Source: Knufia peltigerae (taxonomy: Eukaryota > Ascomycota > Eurotiomycetes > Chaetothyriales > Trichomeriaceae). From it: a stretch of DNA of 64,000 nt. The position numbers and the translations under genes were made by a program. The notes under the pieces were generated by a model. That model saw only the letters and a list, made by a program, of their open reading frames with translations, searched no databases and was not told the origin of the DNA. The stretch lies in the NCBI GenBank assembly GCA_030247855.1, contig JAPDRN010000019.1, forward strand, positions 248,001-312,000, given 5' to 3'. Of this stretch, positions 1 through 10,408 are shown piece by piece; the first letter of the stretch is position 1; each line of letters starts with the position of its first letter.

Positions 1-1848
1 TTTTGAGCTGCTCCTTGATGAAGGCTTAAAGACCCGAGCCCGCATTCCCCTTCGGGTGGTGCTGAACAACCATGACAGTACAGAGTCCATCATCACTACA
101 GTGAAAAACTTCTATGGCATATATGATGGCCGGGGAGTGAGCTTTGAAGATGCACTGGGGATCACACTGATTCCCTCCTATGAAAATCTGCCTCCTGACT
201 CCACTGTTTATATGAGGATTGTGCCAGCACCACAACAGCCGCTGGGAGCATACCCTCTTCCCAACTATGGCGATGAGAATGGGTATGAACCCAAGCGTCG
301 CCCGAGCCTGGGTGAGCCATTTCAGATGCTACCGCCTCATATGCGGGAACAGTCGCATTCTCCTTCAAGGCCTGCATCACGGCTAGCTCGAAAGAGAAGT
401 GTCTCTCCAACACAAGGTCGAGGACGCCGTAGTGTATCGCAGCAAAAGGGAGGCCATGTTCCCACGGCCAGTCGTGGCTCAAGTGCCAATGGGAGTTTCC
501 ATGAAGAAGATGGCTACAGTGACAGTGAGGCAGGGCGCGGTTCAGTCACTGGCTCCAGGAAAGCAAGAAGCGAGCAGTTTGTCAGCTCGGAAATTTCCAC
601 TGCCAACGTGCTTCAGGATGGTAGACGTGGACAGCCCATTTTCGATAGTTCGGTGAGTTATACCACAGTTTCTCACTTTGGCCCCTTGCTGACACTTGCC
701 AGACACTCCCACTCTTCGTACCTCCCCAGGTGCCTGTGACTGCCTCACAATCGTCCATATCACCTCAGCGACGATCAGTCCCACAAGAAGGTCCCTCGCC
801 CTTTCATCCTCCTGCGCAAAAGCTATATAGCCTACAACAAGTCCCCGTGCTGTCTCCACAAAGTTATGGAACAGGTCAAGGTACATATGGCTTTGGCGCA
901 GGTGCTGAGATCGGAACCCCCGTACCACAACATGGTCATCGTCTGCGAGACAGAACCAGCCTGTATCAAGGACACAATGGGCGCCCTTCTAATGGAGTTT
1001 TGCCAACCCCAGATCCGACTGTTGCCAGCTGTATCTCGGATGAAGACGTCGCTCGCACTTTGATTGCGTTGGGCGACGCTTCGAATTATTCTCACGGACG
1101 TACGTCGAACTCGACCATAGACGAGACTTTCAGTGGTGCTGCTGATGCAGCTTCGTCGACCGGGGCAACGAGTGACAGCGATGAGTACAGCGACGCAGAA
1201 GGGGGACTGCCCAAATATAGAAAATACTTGGATGATGAGGACGAAGATTACGACCAGAGCAGTCCTGCTCGTGAGCAAGAAGACTTTGAGGGTCAGCCAA
1301 AAACAAAGAAAATCAAGACCAAAATGCATGATGGGCCAAGCAATGGCTACCGAACTAAGCAGGGTTCGTCGTCAAAGAACGGAAAATTCACCAGGATACA
1401 TTCAAACACCATGCCAAAGATGGTCAAACACTCGAGTCAACCAAGTATCAACAAGGTGCCTTCTGCTCCTGCTCTTGCTCCTGCCAGCCAAGCTCGGAAA
1501 CTCTCTACATCGAGTGCTACCTTCCAATCCTCGCTGGCTGCAGATGAAGAAGACCTCTCTTCCAAGCCTCGTTGCCAGCGATGCCGAAAGAGCAAAAAGG
1601 GGTGTGATCGACAACGTCCTTGCGGGAGATGCAAGGACGCAGGCATTGGCATCGAAGGATGTATCAGTGAAGATGAAGGCAATGGTCGCAAAGGCCGCTA
1701 TGGACGCCACATGGGTGTCCCTGTCAAGAAATCCGCCGACGACGGTGTGACACTCGACGAGTCATCCGTGGTTCACCTCGGTGCGCACCACAATGATAAT
1801 GCTCTTGTTACCAGCAGCCCCGATAAGAGCAAGAAGAGGAAGCGATAA
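1..1848 (+). CDS. Zn2Cys6 zinc-cluster protein, 3' part (cut by left window edge)
   Basis: The reading frame is already open at base 2, so the N-terminus lies outside the window. Two exons are visible, 2-652 and 730-1848. They are joined by a 77-nt intron (653-729, GTGAGT donor, CCCCAG acceptor) in phase 0. The visible N-terminal part looks like a structured, conserved domain. It is followed by a long Ser/Pro/Arg-rich and acidic low-complexity region. Near the C-terminus (bases about 1570-1665) lies CxxCx6Cx5CxxCx9C, a fungal binuclear zinc cluster with a slightly long last spacing, followed by a basic tail ending KSKKRKR, a likely nuclear localisation signal. Most Zn2Cys6 regulators carry the cluster at the N-terminus, so this C-terminal placement is unusual. 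DNA binding and a regulatory role are inferred from the cluster alone, and the targets are unknown. Confidence 0.75.
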
Positions 1849-2745
1849 AGCCATTGTTGTACATTGAGAATTCCGTACACGGATTCTGTCAATCAAACAA
1901 AAGAAAAACAATCCGAACAGGTATAGAAGGGGATTGTCAGGGTTTGGATCATTGAGGTCTCAGGGGTCTGCGGTTGGTACGGGGAAAAGATTGAAAACGG
2001 TTTACATTTTATCTGCTTTAAATTTGCGACTGTTTGAGGGTTGAAGGTACAGGTCAAGTCATCGTTGACAAGGTGATCAGTGGTGGGACGTTCCTTGCTG
2101 TCTCTCTCTTCCAATTTGATATTTTGGTATGATTGCGAGTCGGCGAAATTTGTGAAATTTTCTTTTTCTCCGAAGCAAAGAGGGCTGCCTGGAGTCGATA
2201 GCATTCATGAGTGTACGAAGTGAGAAAATTATTTATATATTGAAGCTTGACTGAAACCAGTGGCATGCTGGAAATGACTTGCTGTGTCTTTGCCACCTAG
2301 TCATATGGAGCACACGTACGGAGTATTCATGATGAAGAGTCTGGGGCTATTCGTATTCGTATTCGTATTTCTACGGTGAAGGGAATGGATTCATCCGGGT
2401 TAAAGCCGAGATGAGGGGAAATTTTGTCTCCAACAAAAAAATGTCGTCGCAGCGCAAGGCGAAACTGGTTACACGTTCGAGTCCATATTCTGCTGTTGTC
2501 ATGAACTCATGCAAACTTGACGATTAACGCAGCTTCCACAATCTCTCATCTGCCCTTCCATTGAACAATTCCCACCGGCTACCTTTCCCTTTCGACCTTA
2601 CACCTCCTCTGAAACAACCACTTCCAGCTACACGATCCTCTCTCCTCTGATCATGTTCTCTATCTCATGACTGCCACTTTCCCACCTTTTGCTCTCTCAA
2701 ACCACTTGATCGGATTCCGACAACCTTCCCTACGACTTAATCAAC
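1849..2745. other. Intergenic region upstream of RPC4
   Basis: I see no gene. The stretch holds a short tandem TATTCG repeat (three units plus a part, 2348-2370), one copy of the 9-mer TACGGAGTA (2317-2325) and a CT-rich run (about 2540-2720) just before the RPC4 start, which resembles a fungal core promoter and 5' leader. Confidence 0.5.
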
Positions 2746-4404
2746 ATGTCAGATCCTAAAGCCTCAACATCTAAACCTTCCGCCTCCACATCGGGCCCCA
2801 GACCCAAGCCTCGCGCAGGTATTCAGCGAAAATCCAAAGCTGAACGCGAGGCATTCGCCAGAGAAGAAGCAGAGCGGCAAAAGGCACGCCTCGCTGAAGC
2901 AGAGAGGAACGCTGCTGCCGCTGCGCGCGGTGGCCGTGGTGGTCGCGCCGGACGGGGCGGACGTGGAGGTGCGAGTACAGCTGACCACGGACGCGATCAT
3001 CCTGTTGGTGGAAACAGCGTCTTCGGTGCAAGTACCGGTCTGAGGCCTCAGACCAACCGTCATAATGAGCCAGAGGGATATTCCGAGAGACTAGAAGGTC
3101 AGTCAACCATAAAACCTGATGAATCTGGTGTGCAGGGGACGGAAGAAGGAACCTCATCACGAGGCGGCGGTGGCGGAGGGGGAGGCGGCTTGGGAGGGGG
3201 AAGAGGAGCGACCAAGGAGCAGCAATATTACGAGACAATCAGTGATGATGAGCCCCCAGAAAACCGTCGCCCGATTGAAGACATTGCCACAATAACCTTG
3301 TCTAGTGACGAGGACGGGAGCGACGCCGATGATGAGGAACCTCTCGATTCGAGACGCAAAGGAAAGCAGAAAGCAGAAAGCAAACCAGAAAGATCAAACT
3401 TTGAGCTACGACCGATTCTACCACGGAAGGATCCTGATCCCGATGCGAAGAAGAAACGTGAGGCAGAAAAGAAGTCCCGTGGTAGCGCGAGGAAAAAGTT
3501 GGAATCGGATATTCAAGAAGCAGACGCAGACGACACTGCTGGAGATGCAATGGACATTGATGAGCCGGTTCTTGTCAAAGAGCAGCCTTCAAGTCCTGAG
3601 ATGAGACGGCGCGGGCTCAAAAAACCCGGTGGCCGAGCGAGGGAGGCCAAGTTCGCAAACGAGACGATCGAAGAGCGAGCAGAGCGTCTCCGCATGATGG
3701 GCGACGTGCAGAGACTTCGAAGGGTTTTTAAGCAGGTCGGAGTCAAGAGTGAATCTCCAGCAGTCGGTGTTGCCGGGCGCGAAGACAGCAAGCAAACAGA
3801 TCAAAGTGACGACACCGGCAACGAGGATAAGCGCGACCCGAAAGGAGAATTGTTCTTGTTCCAACTCCCTCCGCTCACGCCATTCCTGGTCGATTCAGCC
3901 GGTATCGAGACCGAGCCAGAGGTCAAGAAGGAGCCTGGAGCGACGGACGGACCAGCGACGACGTCGAACAACCCTCCTCCAGACGACGGCGACCAAGCCA
4001 AGAAAGAAGCCAACGACGACGATGTTGTCCCATCGCCGCGACCGAAGCTGCAAATACCAGGGACCTTGACTGCCACGGAACCGACACGACTACCGGCCGG
4101 GTTGGTGGGCAAGTTGCGTCTCCACAAGTCCGGCAAAGTGAGCCTCGACTGGGGCGGCGCGGACATGGAAGTGAGGTATGGCACCAAGGTGGATTTTCTA
4201 CAGGATGTTGTCATGGTGGAGAGACGGCACAAGAACAAACCCGAGGTCGGCGAAACCGACGGCAGCGGTGTTGGCGATGGTGGTGTCGATGGTCTTGGGG
4301 AGAAGCAAGAGACCGACGGTGGTCTCGACGGCACGGCCTACACGTTGGGTCATGTGAGACAGAAGATGGTGTGTATTCCGGATTGGACGAGACTGTATGA
4401 TTGA
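2746..4404 (+). CDS. RPC53: DNA-directed RNA polymerase III subunit RPC4 (Rpc53 family)
   Basis: Single-exon 552-aa protein. The long N-terminal half is basic, RGG/GGR-rich and disordered, with an acidic patch. The conserved RPC4 domain is at the C-terminus: GKLRLHKSGKVSLDWGG, a hydrophobic stretch after it, then GHVRQKMVCIPDW close to the end. In yeast and human Pol III, RPC4 pairs with RPC5 (Rpc37) as a TFIIF-like dimer that acts in initiation, termination and reinitiation on tRNA and 5S genes. Length is close to fungal homologues. The start follows a CT-rich leader and no upstream in-frame ATG competes. Family call from the C-terminal domain; the N-terminus is too low in complexity to help. 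Confidence 0.93.
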   Translation: MSDPKASTSKPSASTSGPRPKPRAGIQRKSKAEREAFAREEAERQKARLAEAERNAAAAARGGRGGRAGRGGRGGASTADHGRDHPVGGNSVFGASTGLRPQTNRHNEPEGYSERLEGQSTIKPDESGVQGTEEGTSSRGGGGGGGGGLGGGRGATKEQQYYETISDDEPPENRRPIEDIATITLSSDEDGSDADDEEPLDSRRKGKQKAESKPERSNFELRPILPRKDPDPDAKKKREAEKKSRGSARKKLESDIQEADADDTAGDAMDIDEPVLVKEQPSSPEMRRRGLKKPGGRAREAKFANETIEERAERLRMMGDVQRLRRVFKQVGVKSESPAVGVAGREDSKQTDQSDDTGNEDKRDPKGELFLFQLPPLTPFLVDSAGIETEPEVKKEPGATDGPATTSNNPPPDDGDQAKKEANDDDVVPSPRPKLQIPGTLTATEPTRLPAGLVGKLRLHKSGKVSLDWGGADMEVRYGTKVDFLQDVVMVERRHKNKPEVGETDGSGVGDGGVDGLGEKQETDGGLDGTAYTLGHVRQKMVCIPDWTRLYD

Positions 4405-5559
4405 AAGCAACGGCGCCGGTGATTGTCCTTGTCCAGGGGAGAAATGAGATTCTTCAAGGCCTAATGAATGCCTCGGAAAAAGGAGACGAGAAAGGATGCA
4501 ATCAAGACAAAAGCACATCTCATCGGAGTGATTTTGCGTCCTTTGTACAAGTACAACTACTGCATCAAGAACTTTTTTTCCAATGTGACAGTGGCATATT
4601 CTGAGGTGGCGACGGCGCCAAAATGTTCACGTTCCCTTCACTCCGTTACCTGCCTGGAATGATAAAGACCTTGGTTTTCCTTCCCATTTTCTATACTTTG
4701 ATACTAGATACCAAACACCAAAAAGTACGGGCCTGCCCCCCCAGGTGTGTGTGCAGAATCCTGGGTATGAGTGATGTTCACTCTTTTTTTTTCCCTTCCT
4801 GTGCAGTTCCACTCCGTTATTGGGTACATAGTTGAACTAGGTAGGCACCTCTCTTGATGTTGAGACCCCCCAAAAAGTATATACTATACATCCACAAGGC
4901 ATACAAGAAGACACATTCATGTACATGCGTATACACAGCCTGGTCAACTCACCAACACCACCATCACCACCGACTCCTCTATCTGTACAGAGTTACCATC
5001 ATCACGATTCGTTCTTGTACACCCTCGAACAACCATACTTTCTTCACCCAATGTCCACCGTTTCGTAGTAACATTCTTACATGTACAAGACATGCTTGAT
5101 CCGAGACCAACCTCACCCAACATCATGCGAGAACACGTAGGCAGGCAACTTGTCCCTAGGTGACCAAGAGGTTACGAAACACACTACTGTGCACCGTACA
5201 CCCTTGACCCAACTGGGAGGTACCCAAAGTGACTACTCCGTAGCTGTGGTGATCTACAATGAGCTACTTCGTCACTTAATCCTTTCTAGTCATGTAGACT
5301 TTGGGATGCTACTCTATTCTTGTGAGAAGAATACTTGTTGGGCTACTTTATACATTCAAAGACTACTTCTTAATGATACAAAAACGCTCAATCATCGCTT
5401 TCAGCGCCCGGCCAGCCCGATTAGACGCCAGACCAAGACTCCATGTCCGAAATCATATCATGTACGACCATCATCCCCAAGAACTCCAACCTGTCAGGAC
5501 CCAGGCTGATCCCGTCGTCCCTAATCCCATCAGCCATTCCCCAAAATATAGGTCATTGT
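4405..5559. other. Intergenic region downstream of RPC4
   Basis: No convincing gene. The stretch lies between RPC4 and a minus-strand reading frame, so it should hold 3' ends. It contains one TACTCCGTA (5234-5242) and short homopolymers. The ORFs present look like chance frames. Confidence 0.45.
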
Positions 5560-5856
5560 TCACTGTAGATGAAAGCCGGACGTTGCAATCACCACCATCA
5601 ATAAGCCGAGTTGTCTAAAACTGAAAGCTCGTCCAGCAACGCTGCACTTGACCTTGATCCAAGGTTCGTCGCCAGACGGAATCTCAAGGCTGAGATGACC
5701 AGGTTCACAGTCCTTGGCCTTCTGGAGATCACCCTCTTTAATTCTTGGGTAATCGTCTTTGACCTTGGCCGCTAGAGCTCGGATGTTATTCTGGACCGTT
5801 TGTGCCATTTCTTCTAGCCCAATAAGCTCATCAGAGAAGCTGGTCTCTTGCCGCAT
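5560..5856 (-). CDS. Possible small hypothetical protein or unassigned exon
   Basis: An open frame runs on the minus strand from about 6057 to a stop at 5560, but its first ATG is at 5856 (98 aa from there). The translated composition looks protein-like: a Cys-containing segment followed by a charged, possibly helical middle. It begins only about 50 bases downstream of the stop of the secreted-protein gene on the same strand, so it may be 3' UTR sequence, an exon of an alternative transcript or a decayed gene. I do not recognise a family. Confidence 0.25.
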   Translation of the reverse strand: MRQETSFSDELIGLEEMAQTVQNNIRALAAKVKDDYPRIKEGDLQKAKDCEPGHLSLEIPSGDEPWIKVKCSVAGRAFSFRQLGLLMVVIATSGFHLQ

Positions 5857-6054
5857 TGCAACATTCCGAGTGTCGATTTCGGAAGAACATTGATTTGCGC
5901 TGCACTCGAATTGGCCCTTTGTATTTTCGGGGTCCGATTCATCAAGCACCCAAGATATGTACCCATGTGGACAATTCAAGAAACTGGAGAGTGAATTGAA
6001 AGTCAACTTGTCGCATCCCTGTTTGGCACCGAGTGTAGTCTGTGTGTTGCCTGC

Positions 6055-6606
6055 CTAAGGCCGTGGGGAGGGGAGATCTCTCTTGGAATGAACGACGCCG
6101 ATAGTTCCTTGAATCGTTCCTAATCCAATCTCGCCAGCAGTGGGCGAAGGCCATTGATCAGGAACAGGAGCGAAGGTTTGGGTGTATACACTGTCAATTG
6201 TTAGAAGTGTGTTATGACTGGGGGCTGGCAATGCTTACACAGGAACTTGGACGGCGGAGCCATCTACCATTGAGTTGGCATAGTATGTGGTGATCGGAGA
6301 GATTTGGCTGAGTGCTGTGGCTGCCACAGCCGGTCCCTGACCAGTGACTTGACGCTTGAGATCCGGAATCATATTTGGATCAAGAGCCGGGACGACTTGG
6401 ACGTCTGGTGATGGGGTGACTGCGACAGCAGCGCTTGGTTCTGAAGGTGATGCCGTCAAGGCGACAGGATCCAATGTGGTAAGAGCAGACCAGCCATCGG
6501 CTTCGAGATTTGGAGGCAGGGCGTTGATGGGCATAGGCACAAACGCATGAGCGATACCCGCAACAAGAGAAGAAAAGAGGATGGTTTTGACGACTGAGAC
6601 AGACAT
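6055..6606 (-). CDS. Small secreted fungal protein (uncharacterised)
   Basis: Two exons, complement(6239-6606) and complement(6055-6190), split by a 48-nt intron (6191-6238, GTAAGC donor, TTGACAG acceptor). The spliced product is 167 aa. The start at 6606 gives a clean N-terminal signal peptide (MSVSVVKTILFSSLVAGIAH) followed by a Pro/Ala/Thr-rich region. A conserved C-terminal block follows (TTYYANSMVDGSAVQVPV, then VYTQTFAPVPDQWPSPTAG and GLGTIQGTIGVV). I know this YTQTF...GxIGLGxI pattern from small secreted proteins of Pezizomycotina without an assigned function. No transmembrane helix remains after the signal peptide and no catalytic motif is visible. Secretion is inferred from the signal peptide. 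Confidence 0.75.
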
Positions 6607-7508
6607 GTTGCGGGATATGAATGAGAAGTATGCTTTGTTGCAGTAGCTCTTGTCAACAGAAATGTCTTGCTCGTCTTGTATGATTTCTTTAGCTCGGGAG
6701 GTTCGATGCAAGTTGAGCAGTTGCAGATACGAGGCTTTCTGGGAGGTGCTAATGGTAGTGTGCAGCTTTGACAAAGAAAGTCACCCTGACCAGCCTGAGG
6801 ACGAAAGCGGTGAGACGGAGGAGGGTGACGGAGGCTTTGACGGATGTTCGTCTCACAGCCTCAATTTGGATGTGGAGATTGACAGGTCTGCCGTCGTCGG
6901 ATGCGTCGTGTCGGCCTTTGAAGATGGCTAATATGCTATGCAGAGCGATACGGTAACGAGCGAAATGCAACGGAATGAATGGCTGGTCTTGTGATGGGAA
7001 ACCTTCAACAGAGGGCGACGGAACTTCGGTGCAGTGAGTACGGGGTAAGAGTATGAAGAGAAGAAGCGATGCTGACGCGTGAGAACAGGAAAATAATACG
7101 CAGTACAGCAGCGTAGCAACTTGTTCATGGCACATGGGGAAGGAGCTGCTCTGAAGCTCGCTAATTCTTGGGTTGGCAGGGGCACAGGCCAATGATTGCG
7201 TGGCGGGCGCTAATGCCGGACCTGATCGTCAGCTACGGTTGCCGAATTATGTATCGCCGCGGTATCAACATGTGTCAGGCAGCTAAAAATACCATGATTA
7301 CGGGTGCATGTGCGTTAACATCCGCTGTCATTTCTGTACCGCCAGTTTCAGCCAAGCTCCTTTTGTGGAATTTTTAAACCTGTCTAAAAGAAGCTTATCT
7401 CCCCAACGGACACTCATTAGCCTCTTTGGTGCTCTGACCAATTTCCAGAAATCACGAGTTACCTTTGTGCTTGAGACTGGGCGACGAGTACAAAAACTCG
7501 TAAGGGCT
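6607..7508. other. Intergenic region between secreted protein and FEX
   Basis: No gene seen. The stretch contains the promoter of the secreted-protein gene and the 3' end of FEX. The ORFs here lack family signatures and overlap one another on both strands. Confidence 0.45.
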
Positions 7509-9014
7509 TCAACTACAGACAGGTGGTTTGAAGCCAACCGTCCAACCCATACTGCCCATGATAATAACCATCAATCCCAACCCAACGCCGACGCTGGTCA
7601 AGCCATATATCCACCCATGCCTTCGTCGTAGACCATTGATCTCAGCTACCCACGTACTAACCGTGGTTAAACAGCCACAAAACCCCTCCATGATCCCCTC
7701 TAACACCGCGCAGGCAGTCGCACTGGACGCTCCGGCGCTGCTCGCATGCTGTAGATCAAAAGCCATGCCCAGGATGCCCGTGCCGAAGAGGTTGACGGCG
7801 AACGTTCCCAGTGGAAACGACGGGATGACGGCGTTCAAATGCTTCGATACATAATAGCGAAGCAGACAGCCTGGAGGTGCGAAGACCAGGGGGAAAACTG
7901 CGCGGTATCGCCAGTGCACAGAATTTCCTGGCGGCCAGATCGACAACAGTACTGCGCCTAGCCAGCAACCATATCCAAGAACGACGACCACAGGGTCGAG
8001 GAAATATCGTGTAAGCCCGACAGGAATAGTCGGCGTCACGGGCTGAAGAACAAGCGCCAACTGTGCTCCTGTGTTCAATCCCGCAAGAGACACGGCAGGG
8101 TGAAGAATCAGGATTGCCATCAGGGCGAGGAACGAGAAGCCACCATTCCTGGAGTGAATGTTGGCCTCTGACTGGTATGCTGATGTAGGGGAGGAGCCCG
8201 CCAGGTCATTGGTCAAGGCCAGGAAGCAATCGCGGATAAAGGAGGAGAAAGAGGTAAAGCTTCCACAGAATCCAGTAGCTAGGCCAATGTACAGTGGTAT
8301 TGTCTTCTTGACCTTCCCATGTGTCGCCGCCGGGGCATTGAGATCTGGCGAGCCCCATTCATGTCGGAAAAGACGTCGATCCTCAGCCAGAAAGCCCATA
8401 ATAAATGAGCCCCCAAGATTTGCCCAGAGGACTCGAGATGATACCGGTGTATTTGGATATAACGTTATAGCCTCAACACCTAGTCTTGCTAAGGTGCCTA
8501 ATAGCGAGAAGAATACCAAGTACGACAACGTGACTAGTTCAGTGGCGAACGGCGACGGCCTGTATGCTTGTGTCTGCGAACCTTTCTCCTGCTCTTCTAG
8601 ACTTTTCCTTCGCGTGGGTAACTCGCCCGTCGTCTCTTCGGCAAATGGTCGCCCGTCTGCGATGGTTGCGCCCACAGCACTCCCACGACTTTTTCTTCGT
8701 CGACTTTTTGACGAGCTCGTCCTCTGCAAGGCTCTTTCGAGGGAGTCACGTCGTTCTCGAGGTCGGGCAGGTGGTGGGACAGTCATCTCTGAAAGCTCCA
8801 TGTTTTGCCCATTGCCGTCGTGTAGTTCGTGCCTTGTAGGCGGATGCACTGCATCTTCCCATGATGGATGGCGCGGATCTTCTGCGCGCAAAGGCGGTGG
8901 TACAATTGATTCTGTCAATTCTTGCTCGCCGTATTCTTCGTCTTCCTCTTCTGATTCAACAATGTCCCCAGTCGCATTCGAATAGGATGAAGGAATGTTT
9001 GTGTTTGCGGACAT
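7509..9014 (-). CDS. FEX1: Fluoride export protein FEX (tandem CrcB domains)
   Basis: Single-exon 501-aa membrane protein. Residues 1-155 are a hydrophilic, Ser/Arg/Glu-rich cytosolic extension, longer than in yeast FEX. Two CrcB/Fluc repeats follow. Repeat 1 has GTLAR (173-177), the pore Asn in WANLGG (N199) and the TGFCGSFTSFSSF signature (247-259). Repeat 2 has GCLLRYY (382-388), AVNLFG (N408) and GFCGCLTTVSTW (444-455). Both repeats keep the pore Asn and Phe/Ser/Thr track, so ion passage is plausible from the sequence. FEX proteins sit in the plasma membrane and expel fluoride, giving resistance. The gene is divergent from the UPRTase gene, sharing a 559-bp intergenic region. The start ATG is at 9014. 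Confidence 0.95.
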   Translation of the reverse strand: MSANTNIPSSYSNATGDIVESEEEDEEYGEQELTESIVPPPLRAEDPRHPSWEDAVHPPTRHELHDGNGQNMELSEMTVPPPARPRERRDSLERALQRTSSSKSRRRKSRGSAVGATIADGRPFAEETTGELPTRRKSLEEQEKGSQTQAYRPSPFATELVTLSYLVFFSLLGTLARLGVEAITLYPNTPVSSRVLWANLGGSFIMGFLAEDRRLFRHEWGSPDLNAPAATHGKVKKTIPLYIGLATGFCGSFTSFSSFIRDCFLALTNDLAGSSPTSAYQSEANIHSRNGGFSFLALMAILILHPAVSLAGLNTGAQLALVLQPVTPTIPVGLTRYFLDPVVVVLGYGCWLGAVLLSIWPPGNSVHWRYRAVFPLVFAPPGCLLRYYVSKHLNAVIPSFPLGTFAVNLFGTGILGMAFDLQHASSAGASSATACAVLEGIMEGFCGCLTTVSTWVAEINGLRRRHGWIYGLTSVGVGLGLMVIIMGSMGWTVGFKPPVCS

Positions 9015-9573
9015 TGTTGGACCGTCGGATTGACGCGCATGTCATGCGCAGATCAGTCTGCCCGAGTAATTGAGAAAAAAAGATGCCGAGATCACTGGGA
9101 TCAAGACATTGCTGTACACCGGCTGCGCATCGGCCCCCAAGGCGATGTACGGGATTGTTGTGTTTGTGTCTCTTTAACAAAGGTGCAAAGAAAAACTCAC
9201 GGTGAAAATGCCGGATATCCATGTCCAGACTGCAGCAAACAGTGACGTTTGATTGCGCGAGCACGGGCGAGATGGCCACTCCATACAATTGTGGCCCACG
9301 ATTATTCCCGCTACTGGTGCACAATACCTGTACCTGGCTGGGGCTCGTCGATAATGAGTCCGGTGCATCGGGGATGGCCGTGCCCCTCCCTGCGCAGGTC
9401 GTTGTTATCGCAATTATAACAAAGGTCAGGTATACAAGCAAACACCCTGCCAACGAGCCGTTCGTAAATGATAAAAAAACACGCCTAAGTCTCGGCGCTG
9501 AGATACTATTGCTCGTCTGGTCTTCGTATTCTTATTTCTTCATTCTCTGTACCCGAAACAGCCGATCTTTCAC
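9015..9573. promoter_or_regulatory. Divergent intergenic region FEX / UPRTase
   Basis: 559 bp between two divergent start codons, so it must contain both promoters. I see no further gene and no motif I can name with confidence. Confidence 0.5.
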
Positions 9574-10344
9574 ATGGCCTCCAGTCTGCCGCCAAACGTC
9601 CACATCTCCAAGCACCCTTGCCTGCGCGCGAAGTTGTCTCAACTGCGTTCCAAGTCGACCAATGCACGTGAAACCAAAGCACTCGTCCATGAGATAGCTT
9701 TGCTGTTGGGCACCGATGCTTTATCATACCTGCATCTCGAGGAAGCTGGCAAGGTGTGTCCATTTACGGAGGCCCTGGTGGCGCAGGCTGATCTTTGAGT
9801 GATATAGGATGAGACACCCATTGGATATGAATATACTTTCGAAACTATAGACTGTAGCAAGATCACCCTTGTGCCGATTCTTCGGAGTGGTTTGGGCATG
9901 GTCGAAGGCAAGTAGCCACATATCGATATCGTACTGCATGACTGACCTTGATAAGCCGTTCAAACCATCCTTCCTGCCCCAGTGTCTGTACACCATCTCG
10001 GTCTCTTCCGCGAAAAGTTGACCTTGCAGCCAGTCGAGTACTATAACAACCTGCCCCAATCCCAAGCGAAAGTTGCCAAACTGGCCATAATCGTGGATCC
10101 GATCATTGCAACAGGCCAGACTTGCATTGCTGCTATTCAGTCACTGAAAGAATGGGGAGTCGAAAAAGTAATAGTGTTGAGTGTGCTAGGTGCAATTCCT
10201 GGTGTGACCAGCGCAGCAGCAGAATGGCCGGAAGGAACCGAGATCTGGGTAGGAGGCCTAGATGAAGGCTTAACCGACAAAGGCATGATCAAGCCTGGTT
10301 TGGGAGACATCGGAGACCGCCTCTTCCTGACGCTAGGGAAATGA
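9574..10344 (+). CDS. FUR1: Uracil phosphoribosyltransferase (UPRTase)
   Basis: Three exons: 9574-9753, 9808-9907 and 9956-10344, giving 222 aa, the usual UPRTase length. Intron 1 (54 nt) has a GTGTGT donor. Intron 2 (9908-9955, 48 nt) has a GC donor, AAG|GCAAGT, and ends AAG. Only this junction keeps the conserved GLGMVEA...ILPAPVSVHHLGLFREK block in frame. Motifs: PILRSGLGM after exon 2, LQPVEYYNNLP, and the PRPP loop DPIIATGQT (DPMLATGGS in many bacterial enzymes). The enzyme converts uracil and PRPP to UMP in cytosolic pyrimidine salvage. It ends 64 bp from the convergent UreD gene. Confidence 0.93.
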
Positions 10345-10408
10345 TGTTGCCCTCATGCTGGACCCCGTGAATAGCTGGCATTGTAACAGTGTTGGGTATG
10401 ACCAACTA

